Positions 1-9,213 of a DNA stretch of 64,000 bases are shown piece after piece. Within the stretch, counting starts at the first letter, position 1. Every line of letters starts with the position of its first letter. The position numbers and the translations under genes are program-made. The stretch lies in the NCBI GenBank assembly GCA_028278025.1, contig JANQFE010000073.1, positions 25,024 to 89,023 of the forward strand, in the 5' to 3' direction. The stretch comes from Thermodesulfobacteriota bacterium (GTDB lineage Bacteria > Desulfobacterota > WTBG01 > CAIYCZ01 > CAIRTM01). The notes under the pieces were generated by a model. It did no database searches and had not been told where the DNA came from. It saw nothing but the letters and a program-made list of their open reading frames with translations.

Positions 1-236
1 TGCTCGAAACTTTCAATTTTGAAAGTATATTGTGCCCCCTCAATAAGCTTTTCAATACAATCCATAACAACGACAATATCCAAATCTAAACTCACGACAG
101 GATCAACATATGCATTAACAGCTAATCCACCAATGATACAATAATCTATATCCAGTTCTGTGAGCAAATTTAATAATTGTTGTATAATGTCTTGTTCACC
201 ATTACTGAGTCCATTTAGGAAAGTTCTTTTATTCAT
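1..236 (-). CDS. Nucleotidyltransferase-fold protein (AbiEii/MNT-like), C-terminus cut by window edge
   Basis: This open frame starts at an ATG whose first base is 236 and runs off the left edge, so only about 78 N-terminal residues are visible. A strong ribosome binding site (GGAGGT) lies a few bases upstream of the ATG. Residues around 33-55 read YCIIGGLAVNAY followed by DLDIVV, matching the GG...DxD nucleotide-binding and metal-binding pattern of nucleotidyltransferases such as the AbiEii/MntA-like families. Many relatives are antitoxins, toxins or resistance enzymes, but the partner gene would lie outside the window, so the role is not assigned. A housekeeping function cannot be excluded. 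Confidence 0.7.
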   Translation of the reverse strand, partial: MNKRTFLNGLSNGEQDIIQQLLNLLTELDIDYCIIGGLAVNAYVDPVVSLDLDIVVVMDCIEKLIEGAQYTFKIESFE

Positions 237-492
237 TTATTACCTCCAAGCTTTAAAACCTTTTTCTAACTCGCTTATTACAAATGATCGGGATGTTGTC
301 AAATAAATTGTTTTTTTAAAAATGTTTATCGATAACGAGATATTATACGAATTCTATATAGTATGGTGTTTTTGGCAAAGCGGATAACAATGTTGTTTTG
401 GGGTTTTTAGAAGTTTTTAAAAACACACAGAGGAATTAGCGGTGGCAGTTGATGTTTGCTTTAAAAATTACATTATATGGAAATATTTGTGC

Positions 493-543
493 TTATTACC
501 AAAAAAGAAAAAAAGAGGCAGCGCATCTTAGCACCCTGCCTCT
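493..543 (-). terminator. Rho-independent terminator of the prolyl isomerase gene
   Basis: Read on the minus strand, an 8-bp perfect stem (AGAGGCAG at 536-543, pairing with CTGCCTCT at 514-521) with a 14-nt loop is followed by an almost pure T run (TTTTTTTCTTTTTT). It lies about 70 bases after the isomerase stop codon. Confidence 0.85.
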
Positions 544-580
544 TATAAGTTTTTCCCTATTGGCTTTTTTGAAATCGAAA

Positions 581-615
581 ACGTTTTACGCTTTACACTT
601 TACGTTTTACGTTTC
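581..615. repeat. Five in-phase degenerate heptamers abutting a stop codon
   Basis: Five consecutive 7-bp units of the form ACRYTTY (for example ACGTTTT, ACGCTTT, ACACTTT) fill 581-615 without a gap. The next base, 616, is the last base of the isomerase stop codon. Similar arrays occur at 1662, 5354, 10887, 13447 and 31631. Confidence 0.8.
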
Positions 616-1500
616 TCACTGCTCCACCATCTTGACCGGATATTTTTTCTTCAACTCTTCCACATAGCTGTCATACACCTCTTTCTGTTTGGCCTGCTTC
701 AGCTTTCGTTCAATCCGGCTTTTAGCCTGTTCCAGGCTCTGCTGCTCCTCAGCTTTTTTCTCAGTAACCTTTACAATATAAAAGCCTTTTTTGCTTTCAA
801 ACACATCACTGAGCTCACCCTGTTTCAGGGAAAAGGCAACCTCTTCAAATTTCTCGCCATAGGTGTTTTTGCGGCGTCCCTCTGAGAAGAACCCGGTGCT
901 GCCGCCGCGTTTTTTCGTGCGCTTATCATCGGAAACCTGTTTGGCCAGCTCTTCAAAATCAGCCCCATCCTTTATTTTTTTCAGTGTCTCCCGGGCCTTG
1001 GCTTCCTTTTCCTTCTTTACATCCGTGCTGTCACCTTCCTTTACCTCAAACAGAATCAGATTAGCTTTAATTTTTTCCGGCTTAATAAACTCCTGATTAT
1101 TTTCATCGTAGTACGTTTTAATATCTTCATCACTGGCAGACACCCTGTCCGAGACTTCCTGCTTGGTAAGCTCCTGGATAATAATATTGTCGGAAATCTC
1201 TTTTATCTTTTTGGCAACTTCATCCTTCTTGTCAATGCCCTGAGCCCGTGCTTCCTGAGAAAGCAGGCTGAATTTTATGGTCTGATCAAGCAGTTTTTTC
1301 TTGCCGTCAGGAGTCTCATAACGGGCGCGAAACTGGGGCGGCAGCGTCGATATTTTAGCAAAAAGGTCGGCTTCGGTGATTTTCTCACTGCCTACCGTGG
1401 CCAGCACCTTGTCAGCTTTTTCTTCTTCTGCAAACGCGGCAAAAGACAGTGCACTCACAGCTACCATTGTAATTAAAACAATTCTCTTTACTCTTTTCAT
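616..1500 (-). CDS. Secreted parvulin-type (PpiC) peptidyl-prolyl isomerase
   Basis: This is a 294-residue exported foldase. It opens with a classical signal peptide (basic start, hydrophobic stretch, AFA before the mature EEEKAD at about residue 25). An N-terminal SurA/PrsA-like helical chaperone region follows (about 28-135). A PPIC rotamase domain (about 139-246) holds the typical DFEELAKQVSDD, RGGSTGFFSEG and FSLKQGELSD blocks. The tail is lysine-rich and probably coiled coil. The role is folding of envelope proteins in the periplasm. A GGAGAGGG ribosome binding site precedes the ATG. The gene appears monocistronic: a candidate promoter lies upstream and a strong terminator downstream. 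It could equally be named PrsA- or SurA-like, and I see nothing that identifies its clients. Confidence 0.9.
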   Translation of the reverse strand: MKRVKRIVLITMVAVSALSFAAFAEEEKADKVLATVGSEKITEADLFAKISTLPPQFRARYETPDGKKKLLDQTIKFSLLSQEARAQGIDKKDEVAKKIKEISDNIIIQELTKQEVSDRVSASDEDIKTYYDENNQEFIKPEKIKANLILFEVKEGDSTDVKKEKEAKARETLKKIKDGADFEELAKQVSDDKRTKKRGGSTGFFSEGRRKNTYGEKFEEVAFSLKQGELSDVFESKKGFYIVKVTEKKAEEQQSLEQAKSRIERKLKQAKQKEVYDSYVEELKKKYPVKMVEQ

Positions 1501-1553
1501 TAACCCTCTCCTTTCATAAAAAAATTAATTTAAGATTAGATACATAGTTAACT

Positions 1554-1583
1554 ATTGTATTCATCAAACAAATCGTGAAACAA
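1554..1583 (-). promoter_or_regulatory. Candidate sigma70 promoter of the prolyl isomerase
   Basis: On the minus strand TTGTTT (1578-1583) and TACAAT (1554-1559) are separated by 18 bases, about 50 bases upstream of the start codon. The match is moderate and the surroundings are AT-rich, so this is tentative. Confidence 0.35.
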
Positions 1584-1661
1584 TTTTAAGGTTACTATTC
1601 TTATCCTATACCCACCTCCCTCCAGGCAATGTATTCAGAATAAAGTATTTCCATTGAATCA

Positions 1662-1704
1662 GTTTACTGTTTTCTGTCACTATTCCCTGTTCACTGTTTA
1701 CCGT

Positions 1705-1709
<5 letters not shown>
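1662..1709. repeat. Degenerate heptamer array overlapping the dapF stop
   Basis: Units such as GTTTACT, GTTTTCT, GTTCACT, GTTTACC and GTTCACT follow each other with 7-bp spacing, with one 6-bp unit. The dapF stop codon (1705-1707) lies inside the last full unit. Confidence 0.75.
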
Positions 1710-2535
<826 letters not shown>

Positions 2536-2560
2536 ACAATATCCCTCAGACAATATTATA

Positions 2561-3814
2561 TTAGAGCTCTTCCGGAACCGTTTCCAGCCTTACAAGATCC
2601 TCATAGCTTTCGCGCCTGCGGACCACAAAGTAGCGCGTGTTGTCAACCAGCACCTCCGGTACCCGGGGCCGTGAGTTGTAATTGGAAGACATGCTGAAAC
2701 CATAGGCCCCTGCGCTCATTACAGCAATACAATCGCCGCTTACAAACTCGGGAACCTCTCTTTGACGTGCTATAAAATCTCCCGTTTCACAAATAGGCCC
2801 GACTATATCCGCTGTAACCTGGGGCCCCTGTCTTTTGGCTACCGGCTGTATATCATGGTAGGCTTCATACAGGCTGGGCCTTACAAGATCATTCATGGCA
2901 GCATCAACAACAACGAATTTTTTTTCATCGGTTTGTTTCGTATACAGTACTTTTGTTACTAGGATTCCTGCATTGCCTACTATTACCCTACCCGGCTCCA
3001 GTATAAGAGTACAGGGCAGGCCGTCCATCTCCCTGATTATTGCATCCGCATACTCACTGGGATGGGGGGGCTGTTCATCTTCATAGGTGATGCCGAGCCC
3101 GCCACCCAGATCAAGGTATTCAATCCGGATTCCCTGTGTAGAAAGCTTCTGAACAAACTGCTTTACCCGGCGCAGAGTATCAACAAATGGACTCACCTCA
3201 GTGATCTGTGAGCCGATATGGCAGGCGACCCCGGCTATCTCAAAATGGGTTGTGGTTACAGCCCGGGTGTATGCCTGCAGGGCCTCTTCAATCTTTATCC
3301 CGAATTTATTCTTTTTGAGCCCTGTCGAAATATAGGGATGGGTCTTGGGATCAATATCAGGATTGATGCGCAGGGCAATCCGGGCTTTTCTGCCCGCGGA
3401 CTGCGCAACTGCACCGAGCAGTTCAAGCTCCTGAGATGATTCAACATTAAACATCAATATATCCGTATTGAGAGCATACTCAAGCTCCTGTCTGCTTTTG
3501 CCCACACCGGAATATACGATTTTTTGTGGAGAAATGCCTGCTGTGACTGCCCGAAAAATTTCTCCGCCTGAAACCACGTCAACGCCGGCCCCCAGATCGG
3601 CAAAAACTTTGAGCACCCCGAGATTTGAATTTGCCTTGACCGAATAGCAGGTGAGGTGCGGTATGCGCTCAAATGCTCCGTCAAAGACCCTGAAATGATC
3701 CTCAAGTGTCTTGCGGCTGTATAGATAAAATGGTGTGCCTATTTCAGAGGCAATAACGTGTAGGGGAACATCTTCGCAATAAAGGTCATCTCCATGGTAC
3801 GTAAAGCTATGCAT
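2561..3814 (-). CDS. lysA: Diaminopimelate decarboxylase
   Basis: This PLP enzyme (alanine racemase fold) decarboxylates meso-diaminopimelate to lysine in the cytoplasm. The 417-residue product has the PLP lysine in CYSVKANSN (Lys60), the HIGSQI motif in the barrel, a glycine-rich phosphate-binding loop (GGGLGITY) and the dimer-interface cysteine in GPICETGDF. The start at 3814 is preferred over a GTG 27 bases upstream because an AAGAGAAGG ribosome site precedes it and homologues begin at this point. It lies just upstream of dapF in the same direction. The next upstream gene is separated by a repeat-containing gap, so lysA-dapF may be its own unit. Confidence 0.96.
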   Translation of the reverse strand: MHSFTYHGDDLYCEDVPLHVIASEIGTPFYLYSRKTLEDHFRVFDGAFERIPHLTCYSVKANSNLGVLKVFADLGAGVDVVSGGEIFRAVTAGISPQKIVYSGVGKSRQELEYALNTDILMFNVESSQELELLGAVAQSAGRKARIALRINPDIDPKTHPYISTGLKKNKFGIKIEEALQAYTRAVTTTHFEIAGVACHIGSQITEVSPFVDTLRRVKQFVQKLSTQGIRIEYLDLGGGLGITYEDEQPPHPSEYADAIIREMDGLPCTLILEPGRVIVGNAGILVTKVLYTKQTDEKKFVVVDAAMNDLVRPSLYEAYHDIQPVAKRQGPQVTADIVGPICETGDFIARQREVPEFVSGDCIAVMSAGAYGFSMSSNYNSRPRVPEVLVDNTRYFVVRRRESYEDLVRLETVPEEL

Positions 3815-4249
3815 TGTCCTTCTCTTCAAAAAAATTAGCACTTATCTTCGCCTATATGTGAGGCGTTAGGAATCTCCCCCAAAAGGGATTATCACTCACC
3901 ACCGTTATGCACACAGATCTAATTTAAAAAGCCTTTACGGTTTGTTCTTTGTCCCGTTGCAACGCAGCCGAGTGCAGTGGTTGCTCTGCGGGTCAAGGAG
4001 GCAAACTGTTTGAGCGTAGCGAGTTTTTGCCTCCGCCGCAGGCAAGCGCTGTGCGAGGGAAGCCGTAGGCCAAGTTGCAGGGTGCCTTTTCTTTTGTTAC
4101 TTTTCTTTGGAGCAAGCAAAGAAAAGTAAGTTTCTATGTATATTTCCTATGCTGCAAATACAGCATGTTTATTTCACCCCCAATCGCAAAAAGTGATTCT
4201 ACTCATACCTCTCATTCTGTCCACTAACTGATTTAGCTATTCTAACCTG
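3815..4249. other. Intergenic region with interspersed repeat
   Basis: There is no credible gene. Most of the space (about 3931-4130) is filled by an interspersed repeat-like element described separately. The remainder is AT-rich and includes an irregular heptamer-like run (4217-4251) reaching the stop codon of the FN3 lipoprotein. Confidence 0.6.
3931..4130. repeat. Probable interspersed non-coding repeat with hairpin core
   Basis: The segment has a G+C-rich core unlike its AT-rich flanks. It contains an imperfect inverted repeat (GGAGGCAAAC at 3997-4006 against GTTTTTGCCTCC at 4023-4034) enclosing TTTGAGCGTAGCGAG. A further short palindrome follows (CTTTTCTTTG...CAAAGAAAAG, about 4099-4127). 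The 66-codon frame across it (3919-4119, minus) has the arginine- and lysine-rich, motif-free look of a translated repeat. I recall near-identical sequence as intergenic repeats in other genomes; that recollection is not checked here. Confidence 0.5.
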
Positions 4250-5329
4250 TTACTTGATAATATACAACACCTCTGCCGGTTTTGAAAAATCGCTCTCATT
4301 GGCCTGGGCTGATTTATCCACTGATGTAACCGCATAGATATACCGTTTTCGTTTCCTGGCTGTTGTGTCGACCCAGGAGCTCTGGGATATACGTTTCTCA
4401 TTTAATCTGATAAATTCTTTTGCCGGAAGCTCCCTTCTATACAGGTTAAATCCGGCGAAATCCTGCTCTGCTTTGGGCATCCATTTCAGGACTATACCGT
4501 CTGCTGTAGGGATGGCTGTCAGGGCCTGAGGTATTCCGGGAGGTTTTATATCACTGTAGACTATTTTAATCTCTGCTGAGGCAGCACTTTCAATCAGGCT
4601 GCCCTGTACGGCCCGTACAGCCCGTACGCTGTAATAATACACAGTGTCCTGCTTCTCGGGAATATCTTCAAACCATGTATCTATAAGTATCTCCTCATGG
4701 AGGGGCAACTGTTCAGTTACCCCCGGATCTGCAGCACGATACACATTATATCCTGCAATATTATCGGCAGGGGTTCCATCCGCCAGCGTCAGTGTTTTAT
4801 CCCACTGCAGTTCTACAACACGGTAGCGCCGGGAAACCGAAAACCCGCCCGGAGCAGCAGGCGGCACATCCCAGTAGATATGGACCTTCCTTGAGTACGG
4901 CCCCGGCACGTCCTTTTCATTATAGCACTGTATGGTATACGTGTAGAGGTTCTGTACCGTTATATCACGGTCATAGTAGAGCACCCATTCTCTACCCGGG
5001 GTTTTTCCCCGGGGACCACGGTACTCATAGTCAAATATCTGAATAAAGTTTTTAGGGCACTTCAGACAGGCTTGTTCAAAAGGCACTTCTTCTCTGAATA
5101 TTCTGCAGCCTGCCAGATCGTGAAGAGACGACTCATTTGTATTTTGCCGGGGAAATTTCCACACGAGCACAACGGCTTCATCACGGGCAAAGGCATACAG
5201 CCTCTCTGCGGGCTGTGGTGCGATGGTAAGGGGCAGCCCCGGATCAGCCTTTCTGCCGCATGCAAAAAAAAACAGCACCAAGAGAAGACCGGCTGCGCGT
5301 TGCAGGGTGCGTACAGCAGGTTTACTCAT
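4250..5329 (-). CDS. Fibronectin type III repeat lipoprotein
   Basis: A predicted surface or periplasmic lipoprotein of about 359 residues. From the ATG at 5329 it has a short basic start, a hydrophobic core (AAGLLLVLFFFAC) and a lipobox cysteine at about residue 23. Three fibronectin type III-like beta-sandwich units follow. The marks are DLAGCRIFRE, NIAGYNVYRA and DFAGFNLYRR at the middle strands and TYTIQCYN, YYYSVRAV and IYAVTSVD near the unit ends. The frame can be extended to 5425, but that extension is translated from a heptamer repeat array and lacks a good ribosome site. In Geobacter-like genomes an FN3 lipoprotein sits between argH and lysA as here (recalled). The function is unknown and a link to arginine synthesis is not implied. 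Confidence 0.82.
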   Translation of the reverse strand: MSKPAVRTLQRAAGLLLVLFFFACGRKADPGLPLTIAPQPAERLYAFARDEAVVLVWKFPRQNTNESSLHDLAGCRIFREEVPFEQACLKCPKNFIQIFDYEYRGPRGKTPGREWVLYYDRDITVQNLYTYTIQCYNEKDVPGPYSRKVHIYWDVPPAAPGGFSVSRRYRVVELQWDKTLTLADGTPADNIAGYNVYRAADPGVTEQLPLHEEILIDTWFEDIPEKQDTVYYYSVRAVRAVQGSLIESAASAEIKIVYSDIKPPGIPQALTAIPTADGIVLKWMPKAEQDFAGFNLYRRELPAKEFIRLNEKRISQSSWVDTTARKRKRYIYAVTSVDKSAQANESDFSKPAEVLYIIK

Positions 5330-5353
5330 CAGCGCTTGCCCCAGCATCCTTTT

Positions 5354-5388
5354 GTGTTTACTGTTTAACGCGTAACCCGTAACGTATA
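5354..5388. repeat. Five in-phase heptamers downstream of argH
   Basis: GTGTTTA, CTGTTTA, ACGCGTA, ACCCGTA and ACGTATA follow without a gap. All end in TA. The array lies about 45 bases beyond the argH stop on the minus strand and inside the spurious N-terminal extension of the lipoprotein frame. Confidence 0.7.
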
Positions 5389-5432
5389 ATAATATGTTTT
5401 TCACCTGAGTTTCCACTAATCCCATGAACAGT

Positions 5433-6872
5433 TTACTTCACGTCGGCCATTTTCCTGCGGGTAGTCTCTGCCTGTTCAATAAATTTTTTGCCCTTACGCA
5501 GTTCTGCAGCCGCCTTTCGAATAGCCTGTTTAACAGCGGTCCTGCCGGTCCCGCCGACACAGGTCCTGCGGTTTATGGATGCCGTAAGGGCTATAGTGTT
5601 TAGAACATCAGCCCCAATATTTTTGTTAAAACGTTTGAGTTCATTAACCGACAGATCCCAAAGACTTTTCTTTTTCCGGATACAATATGAAACTATACGA
5701 CCCACGATGTCATGGGCGGTCCTGAAGGCAACACCTTTTTCCACAAGATAATCGGCGAGATCGGTGGCCGTTAAAAATCCGCTCTGAGCGGCTTCAGCCA
5801 TTTTTTCTTTATTAACCTTAATCTCCGGGAGCATTAAGGCAAAAACGGCAAGACAGCTTTTTACCGTCTCAACTGTATCAAAAAGGGCTTCTTTATCTTC
5901 CTGCAGGTCACGGTTGTAGGTCAGGGGCAGCGATTTCATCAGGGTCAGCAGCGCCATCAGGCTGCCGTAGACCCGGCCTGTTTTTCCCCGTATCAGTTCG
6001 GGCACATCAGGGTTCTTTTTCTGAGGCATGATGCTGCTGCCCGTGCAGAAAGAATCTGAGATCTCAACAAACTGAAATTCAGAGGATGTCCACAAAATAA
6101 GCTCTTCACAAAAACGGCTCAGATGCATCATTACAATGGCAGCATTGCTGCAAAATTCGATGAGTGTATCCCGATCACTTACCGAGTCCATGCTGTTGGC
6201 AGTAACTGCCGGGTAGCCAAGCAGCCCGGCTACATACTGCCTGTCAATAGGATGCGGCGTTCCGGCCAGGGCACCGGCCCCCAGCGGCATCCTGTTGACC
6301 CTGCCGTAGCATGCCTCCATTCTGGCCCTGTCCCTCTGGAGCATCTCAAAATAGGCCATCACATGATGGGCAAACAAAAGGGGCTGGGCATGCTGCAAAT
6401 GGGTAAACCCAGGCAGAAAAACATCTATGTGCTTTTCAGCCATAGTGATCAGAGCCTGTTGAACCTGATCTAATAAGCAAACAGTGTCAACAAGTGCGTC
6501 CCTCAGATACAGGCTGACATCCAGGGCAATCTGGTCATTTCTGCTTCGGGCGGTATGGATTTTTCCCCCGACCGCTCCCACTTTTTGAATCAGCCTGGAT
6601 TCAATGAGCATATGAATATCTTCTTTTTGCGGGGCAAAGGCCAGCTTGCCGTTCTCTATTTCCTTTTCAATCTCTTTAAGAGCGCCGATGATCGTGCGGG
6701 CATCCCGGGCCGGTATGATTTTCTGTTTTGAGAGCATGCGGCAGTGAGCAATACTGCCCATGATGTCATACCGGTACAGAATATGATCAAACGCAATTGA
6801 TGCTGTAAATTCATCTACAGCTTTCGATGTTGCTGTGCCAAAACGACCGGCCCAAAGCTTCTTAGCGGCCAT
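5433..6872 (-). CDS. argH: Argininosuccinate lyase
   Basis: It splits argininosuccinate into arginine and fumarate, the last step of arginine synthesis. The 479-residue protein belongs to the fumarase/aspartase superfamily. The conserved HTARSRNDQ block (about 106-114), the catalytic-histidine region FTHLQHAQP (about 157-164) and the signature [12 protein letters not shown] (about 278-289) are all intact. It overlaps the end of argG by 11 bases, and its ribosome site (GGAGGGAGAGGG) is read inside argG codons, so translation is probably coupled. Confidence 0.97.
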   Translation of the reverse strand: MAAKKLWAGRFGTATSKAVDEFTASIAFDHILYRYDIMGSIAHCRMLSKQKIIPARDARTIIGALKEIEKEIENGKLAFAPQKEDIHMLIESRLIQKVGAVGGKIHTARSRNDQIALDVSLYLRDALVDTVCLLDQVQQALITMAEKHIDVFLPGFTHLQHAQPLLFAHHVMAYFEMLQRDRARMEACYGRVNRMPLGAGALAGTPHPIDRQYVAGLLGYPAVTANSMDSVSDRDTLIEFCSNAAIVMMHLSRFCEELILWTSSEFQFVEISDSFCTGSSIMPQKKNPDVPELIRGKTGRVYGSLMALLTLMKSLPLTYNRDLQEDKEALFDTVETVKSCLAVFALMLPEIKVNKEKMAEAAQSGFLTATDLADYLVEKGVAFRTAHDIVGRIVSYCIRKKKSLWDLSVNELKRFNKNIGADVLNTIALTASINRRTCVGGTGRTAVKQAIRKAAAELRKGKKFIEQAETTRRKMADVK

Positions 6873-8082
6873 CCCTCTCCCTCCGGCACAATGCGTTTAC
6901 TCGCAGTCGCAGGGCATTGAGACGAATAAACCCATCGGCATCACTCTGTTTGTAAACACTGTCCTCTTCAAAAGTAGCAAAATCTTCCCGGTACAGGCTT
7001 GTGGGTGACTGCCTGCCTACAACCGTGCAGGTGCCTTTATACAACTTAAGCCTTACTGTTCCCATAACGTTTTTCTGACTCTCATCAATAGCCTTCTGCA
7101 ATACTTCCCGTTCAGGAGCAAACCAATAGCCGTAATACACAAGCTCTGCATAACGGGGCATCATTTCATCTTTGAAATGCATAATCTCCCGGTCAAGCGT
7201 AAGGGACTCAATTGCCCGATGGGCATGATGCAGGATTGTGCCGCCCGGGGTTTCATACACCCCCCGTGACTTCATCCCTACATAGCGGTTCTCAACAATG
7301 TCGGCTCTGCCGATACCGTTTTGTCCCCCCAGCCTGTTGAGATGCTCGAGCAGGCTGGCAGGGCTCATCTCTTTTCCATCAACTGAAACCGGGTCCCCGT
7401 TACTGTAACCTATTTCAATATAGGTAGGCTTATCAGGTGCTTTTTCCGGGGCAACACTCATGACAAACATATCCTCACGGGGTTCGGCCCACGGATCTTC
7501 AAGTATGCCGCCTTCAAAGCTTATATGAAAAAGATTGCGGTCACTGCTGTATGGTTTTTGAGCGGTTACGGGCACAGGAATATCGTGTTTTCTGGCATAC
7601 TCTATTAAGGCATTACGCGAGTTAAGCTTCCAGCAGGGGTGTCTCCATGGAGCAATAATTTTTATATCAGGATTAAGCGACAGATAAGAAAGCTCAAAAC
7701 GAACCTGATCATTTCCTTTGCCGGTTGCCCCGTGGGAAACCGCGTCGGCACCCTCTGCTGAGGCAATCTCAATTTGTTTCTTGGCAATAAGGGGCCGGGC
7801 AATAGAAGTACCAAGCATATAACTTCCCTCGTAAAGCGCATTAGCTCTCAGCATGGGGAAGATAAAATCTTTAACAAACGCTTCCTTTAAGTCCTCAACA
7901 TACACACTGCTCGCACCTGTTGCCAGGGCCTTTTCTTGAATGCCGGCAAGCTCCTCAGCCTGTCCTAAATCAGCAGCAAAGGCGATAACTTCACAATCGA
8001 AAGTTTCTTTGAGCCAGGTTAAAATAACAGAGGTATCAAGGCCCCCGGAATATGCAAGGACAGCTTTTTTAATACTCTCCAT
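6862..8082 (-). CDS. argG: Argininosuccinate synthase
   Basis: It joins citrulline and aspartate to argininosuccinate with ATP. The 406-residue protein has the N-type ATP pyrophosphatase P-loop SGGLDTS at residues 12-18. It also has the typical [10 protein letters not shown] segment for citrulline/aspartate binding and the family pattern [16 protein letters not shown] in the synthetase domain. It lies between argF (73-base gap) and argH (11-base overlap), all in one direction, consistent with an arg operon. No arginine-repressor site is apparent to me in the gap. Confidence 0.97.
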   Translation of the reverse strand: MESIKKAVLAYSGGLDTSVILTWLKETFDCEVIAFAADLGQAEELAGIQEKALATGASSVYVEDLKEAFVKDFIFPMLRANALYEGSYMLGTSIARPLIAKKQIEIASAEGADAVSHGATGKGNDQVRFELSYLSLNPDIKIIAPWRHPCWKLNSRNALIEYARKHDIPVPVTAQKPYSSDRNLFHISFEGGILEDPWAEPREDMFVMSVAPEKAPDKPTYIEIGYSNGDPVSVDGKEMSPASLLEHLNRLGGQNGIGRADIVENRYVGMKSRGVYETPGGTILHHAHRAIESLTLDREIMHFKDEMMPRYAELVYYGYWFAPEREVLQKAIDESQKNVMGTVRLKLYKGTCTVVGRQSPTSLYREDFATFEEDSVYKQSDADGFIRLNALRLRVNALCRRERDGR

Positions 8083-8155
8083 GTAAGTAATCTCCGCTTT
8101 TTGCTTGATTGGTAATTAGCAAAACATGTTATTGAAAAAAATTATATACCATATT

Positions 8156-9076
8156 CTATGCCTTACGGCCCATTAACAGCTCAAGTACTGCTTTTTGTAC
8201 ATGCATGCGGTTCTCGGCCTGGTCAAAGACAACCGAGTTTTTACCATCCATAACACCATCGGTTATTTCTTCTCCTCTATGAGCCGGAAGACAGTGCATA
8301 ACCATCACATCGTCTTTTGAAGCAGCCACTAGCTCTTCATTTACCTGAAACCCCTTAAAGGCCCTTATGCGCTCACGGTATTCTTTTTCCTGCCCCATGC
8401 TGACCCAGGTATCAGTGCTGATAACATCTGCCCCTTTAACAGCCTTATAGGGATCATGCACCAGTGAAATATTTGATGATGCTTCTTTTTGCGCCCTCTT
8501 CAAAATAGCATCTTTAGGCGTGTGATTTCTGGGACAGGCCAGAGTCAGATCAAAATCAAGACGCAGGGCAGCATTAATCCATGAATGGGCAATATTATTT
8601 CCATCACCAATATAGGCGACTTTACGGTTTGCATACCCTCCCCTTTGCTCGGTCATCGTAAAAACATCGGCCAGCGTCTGACAGGGGTGATAAAGGTCTG
8701 TGAGACCGTTTATAACCGGAATATCAGCACTACGGGCAAGCTCCTCAACGGTTTCCTGCTTAAACGTTCGAATCATAATCCCGTCCAGGTACCGCGAGAG
8801 AGCTCTGGCAGTATCCGGAATTGATTCGCCCCTGCCAAGCTGCGTGTCGGTCCAGCGCAGATACAGGGCCAGGCCGCCCAGCTGAAATGTGCCCACCTCA
8901 AAAGAGACTCTGGTTCTGGTTGAAGGTTTTTCAAAAATCATTCCAAGGGTTTTACCTTTCAAGGGATGATACACTTCACCTTGCTTCTGTTTCTTCTTCA
9001 GGACCGATGCCCTGCTGAAAATTTTGTCGAAATCCTTTTTTGTCAGATCATATAGACATAACAGATCTTTTTGCAT
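8156..9076 (-). CDS. argF: Ornithine carbamoyltransferase
   Basis: It transfers the carbamoyl group from carbamoyl phosphate to ornithine, giving citrulline. The 306-residue protein has the carbamoyl phosphate loop STRTR (52-56), the HPCQ motif in DLYHPCQTLAD, the ornithine-binding DTWVSMG block and the HCLPAHRGEE motif (261-270). It lies between argD (137-base gap) and argG. The gap upstream contains only AT-rich sequence with an imperfect hairpin. Anabolic use is inferred from the neighbours. Confidence 0.97.
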   Translation of the reverse strand: MQKDLLCLYDLTKKDFDKIFSRASVLKKKQKQGEVYHPLKGKTLGMIFEKPSTRTRVSFEVGTFQLGGLALYLRWTDTQLGRGESIPDTARALSRYLDGIMIRTFKQETVEELARSADIPVINGLTDLYHPCQTLADVFTMTEQRGGYANRKVAYIGDGNNIAHSWINAALRLDFDLTLACPRNHTPKDAILKRAQKEASSNISLVHDPYKAVKGADVISTDTWVSMGQEKEYRERIRAFKGFQVNEELVAASKDDVMVMHCLPAHRGEEITDGVMDGKNSVVFDQAENRMHVQKAVLELLMGRKA

Positions 9077-9213
9077 AATGTTCTCATTAAATAATTTATA
9101 ATGTCAAAGTACCAAAGATGTGTTGATACATGCGGCAGCAACTATGCATTAGCTGCTGCACTAACAAACCAGTAATTTAAAATGCCAAAGCAATTCTCGA
9201 AGTTCAATTTTAC

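Larger units (their letters stand above)
237..615. other. AT-rich intergenic region with terminator and heptamer array
   Basis: No convincing gene is seen here. The stretch between the divergent start of the nucleotidyltransferase and the end of the prolyl isomerase is AT-rich. It contains a Rho-independent terminator for the isomerase gene (about 493-543) and a tandem heptamer array (581-615). The 72-codon frame at 449-667 spans both the terminator and the repeat and is not credible as a gene. Confidence 0.7.

Noticed and set aside
380..392. lac-operator-like string AGCGGATAACAA
   Set aside because: A half-site match only, with no symmetry and no repressor or sugar operon nearby.
449..667. 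Open frame of 72 codons
   Set aside because: It runs over a clear terminator hairpin, the heptamer array and the 3' end of the isomerase gene on the other strand.
3919..4119. 66-codon arginine-rich frame (minus)
   Set aside because: It coincides with an interspersed repeat containing hairpins, lacks a ribosome site and has no protein motif.
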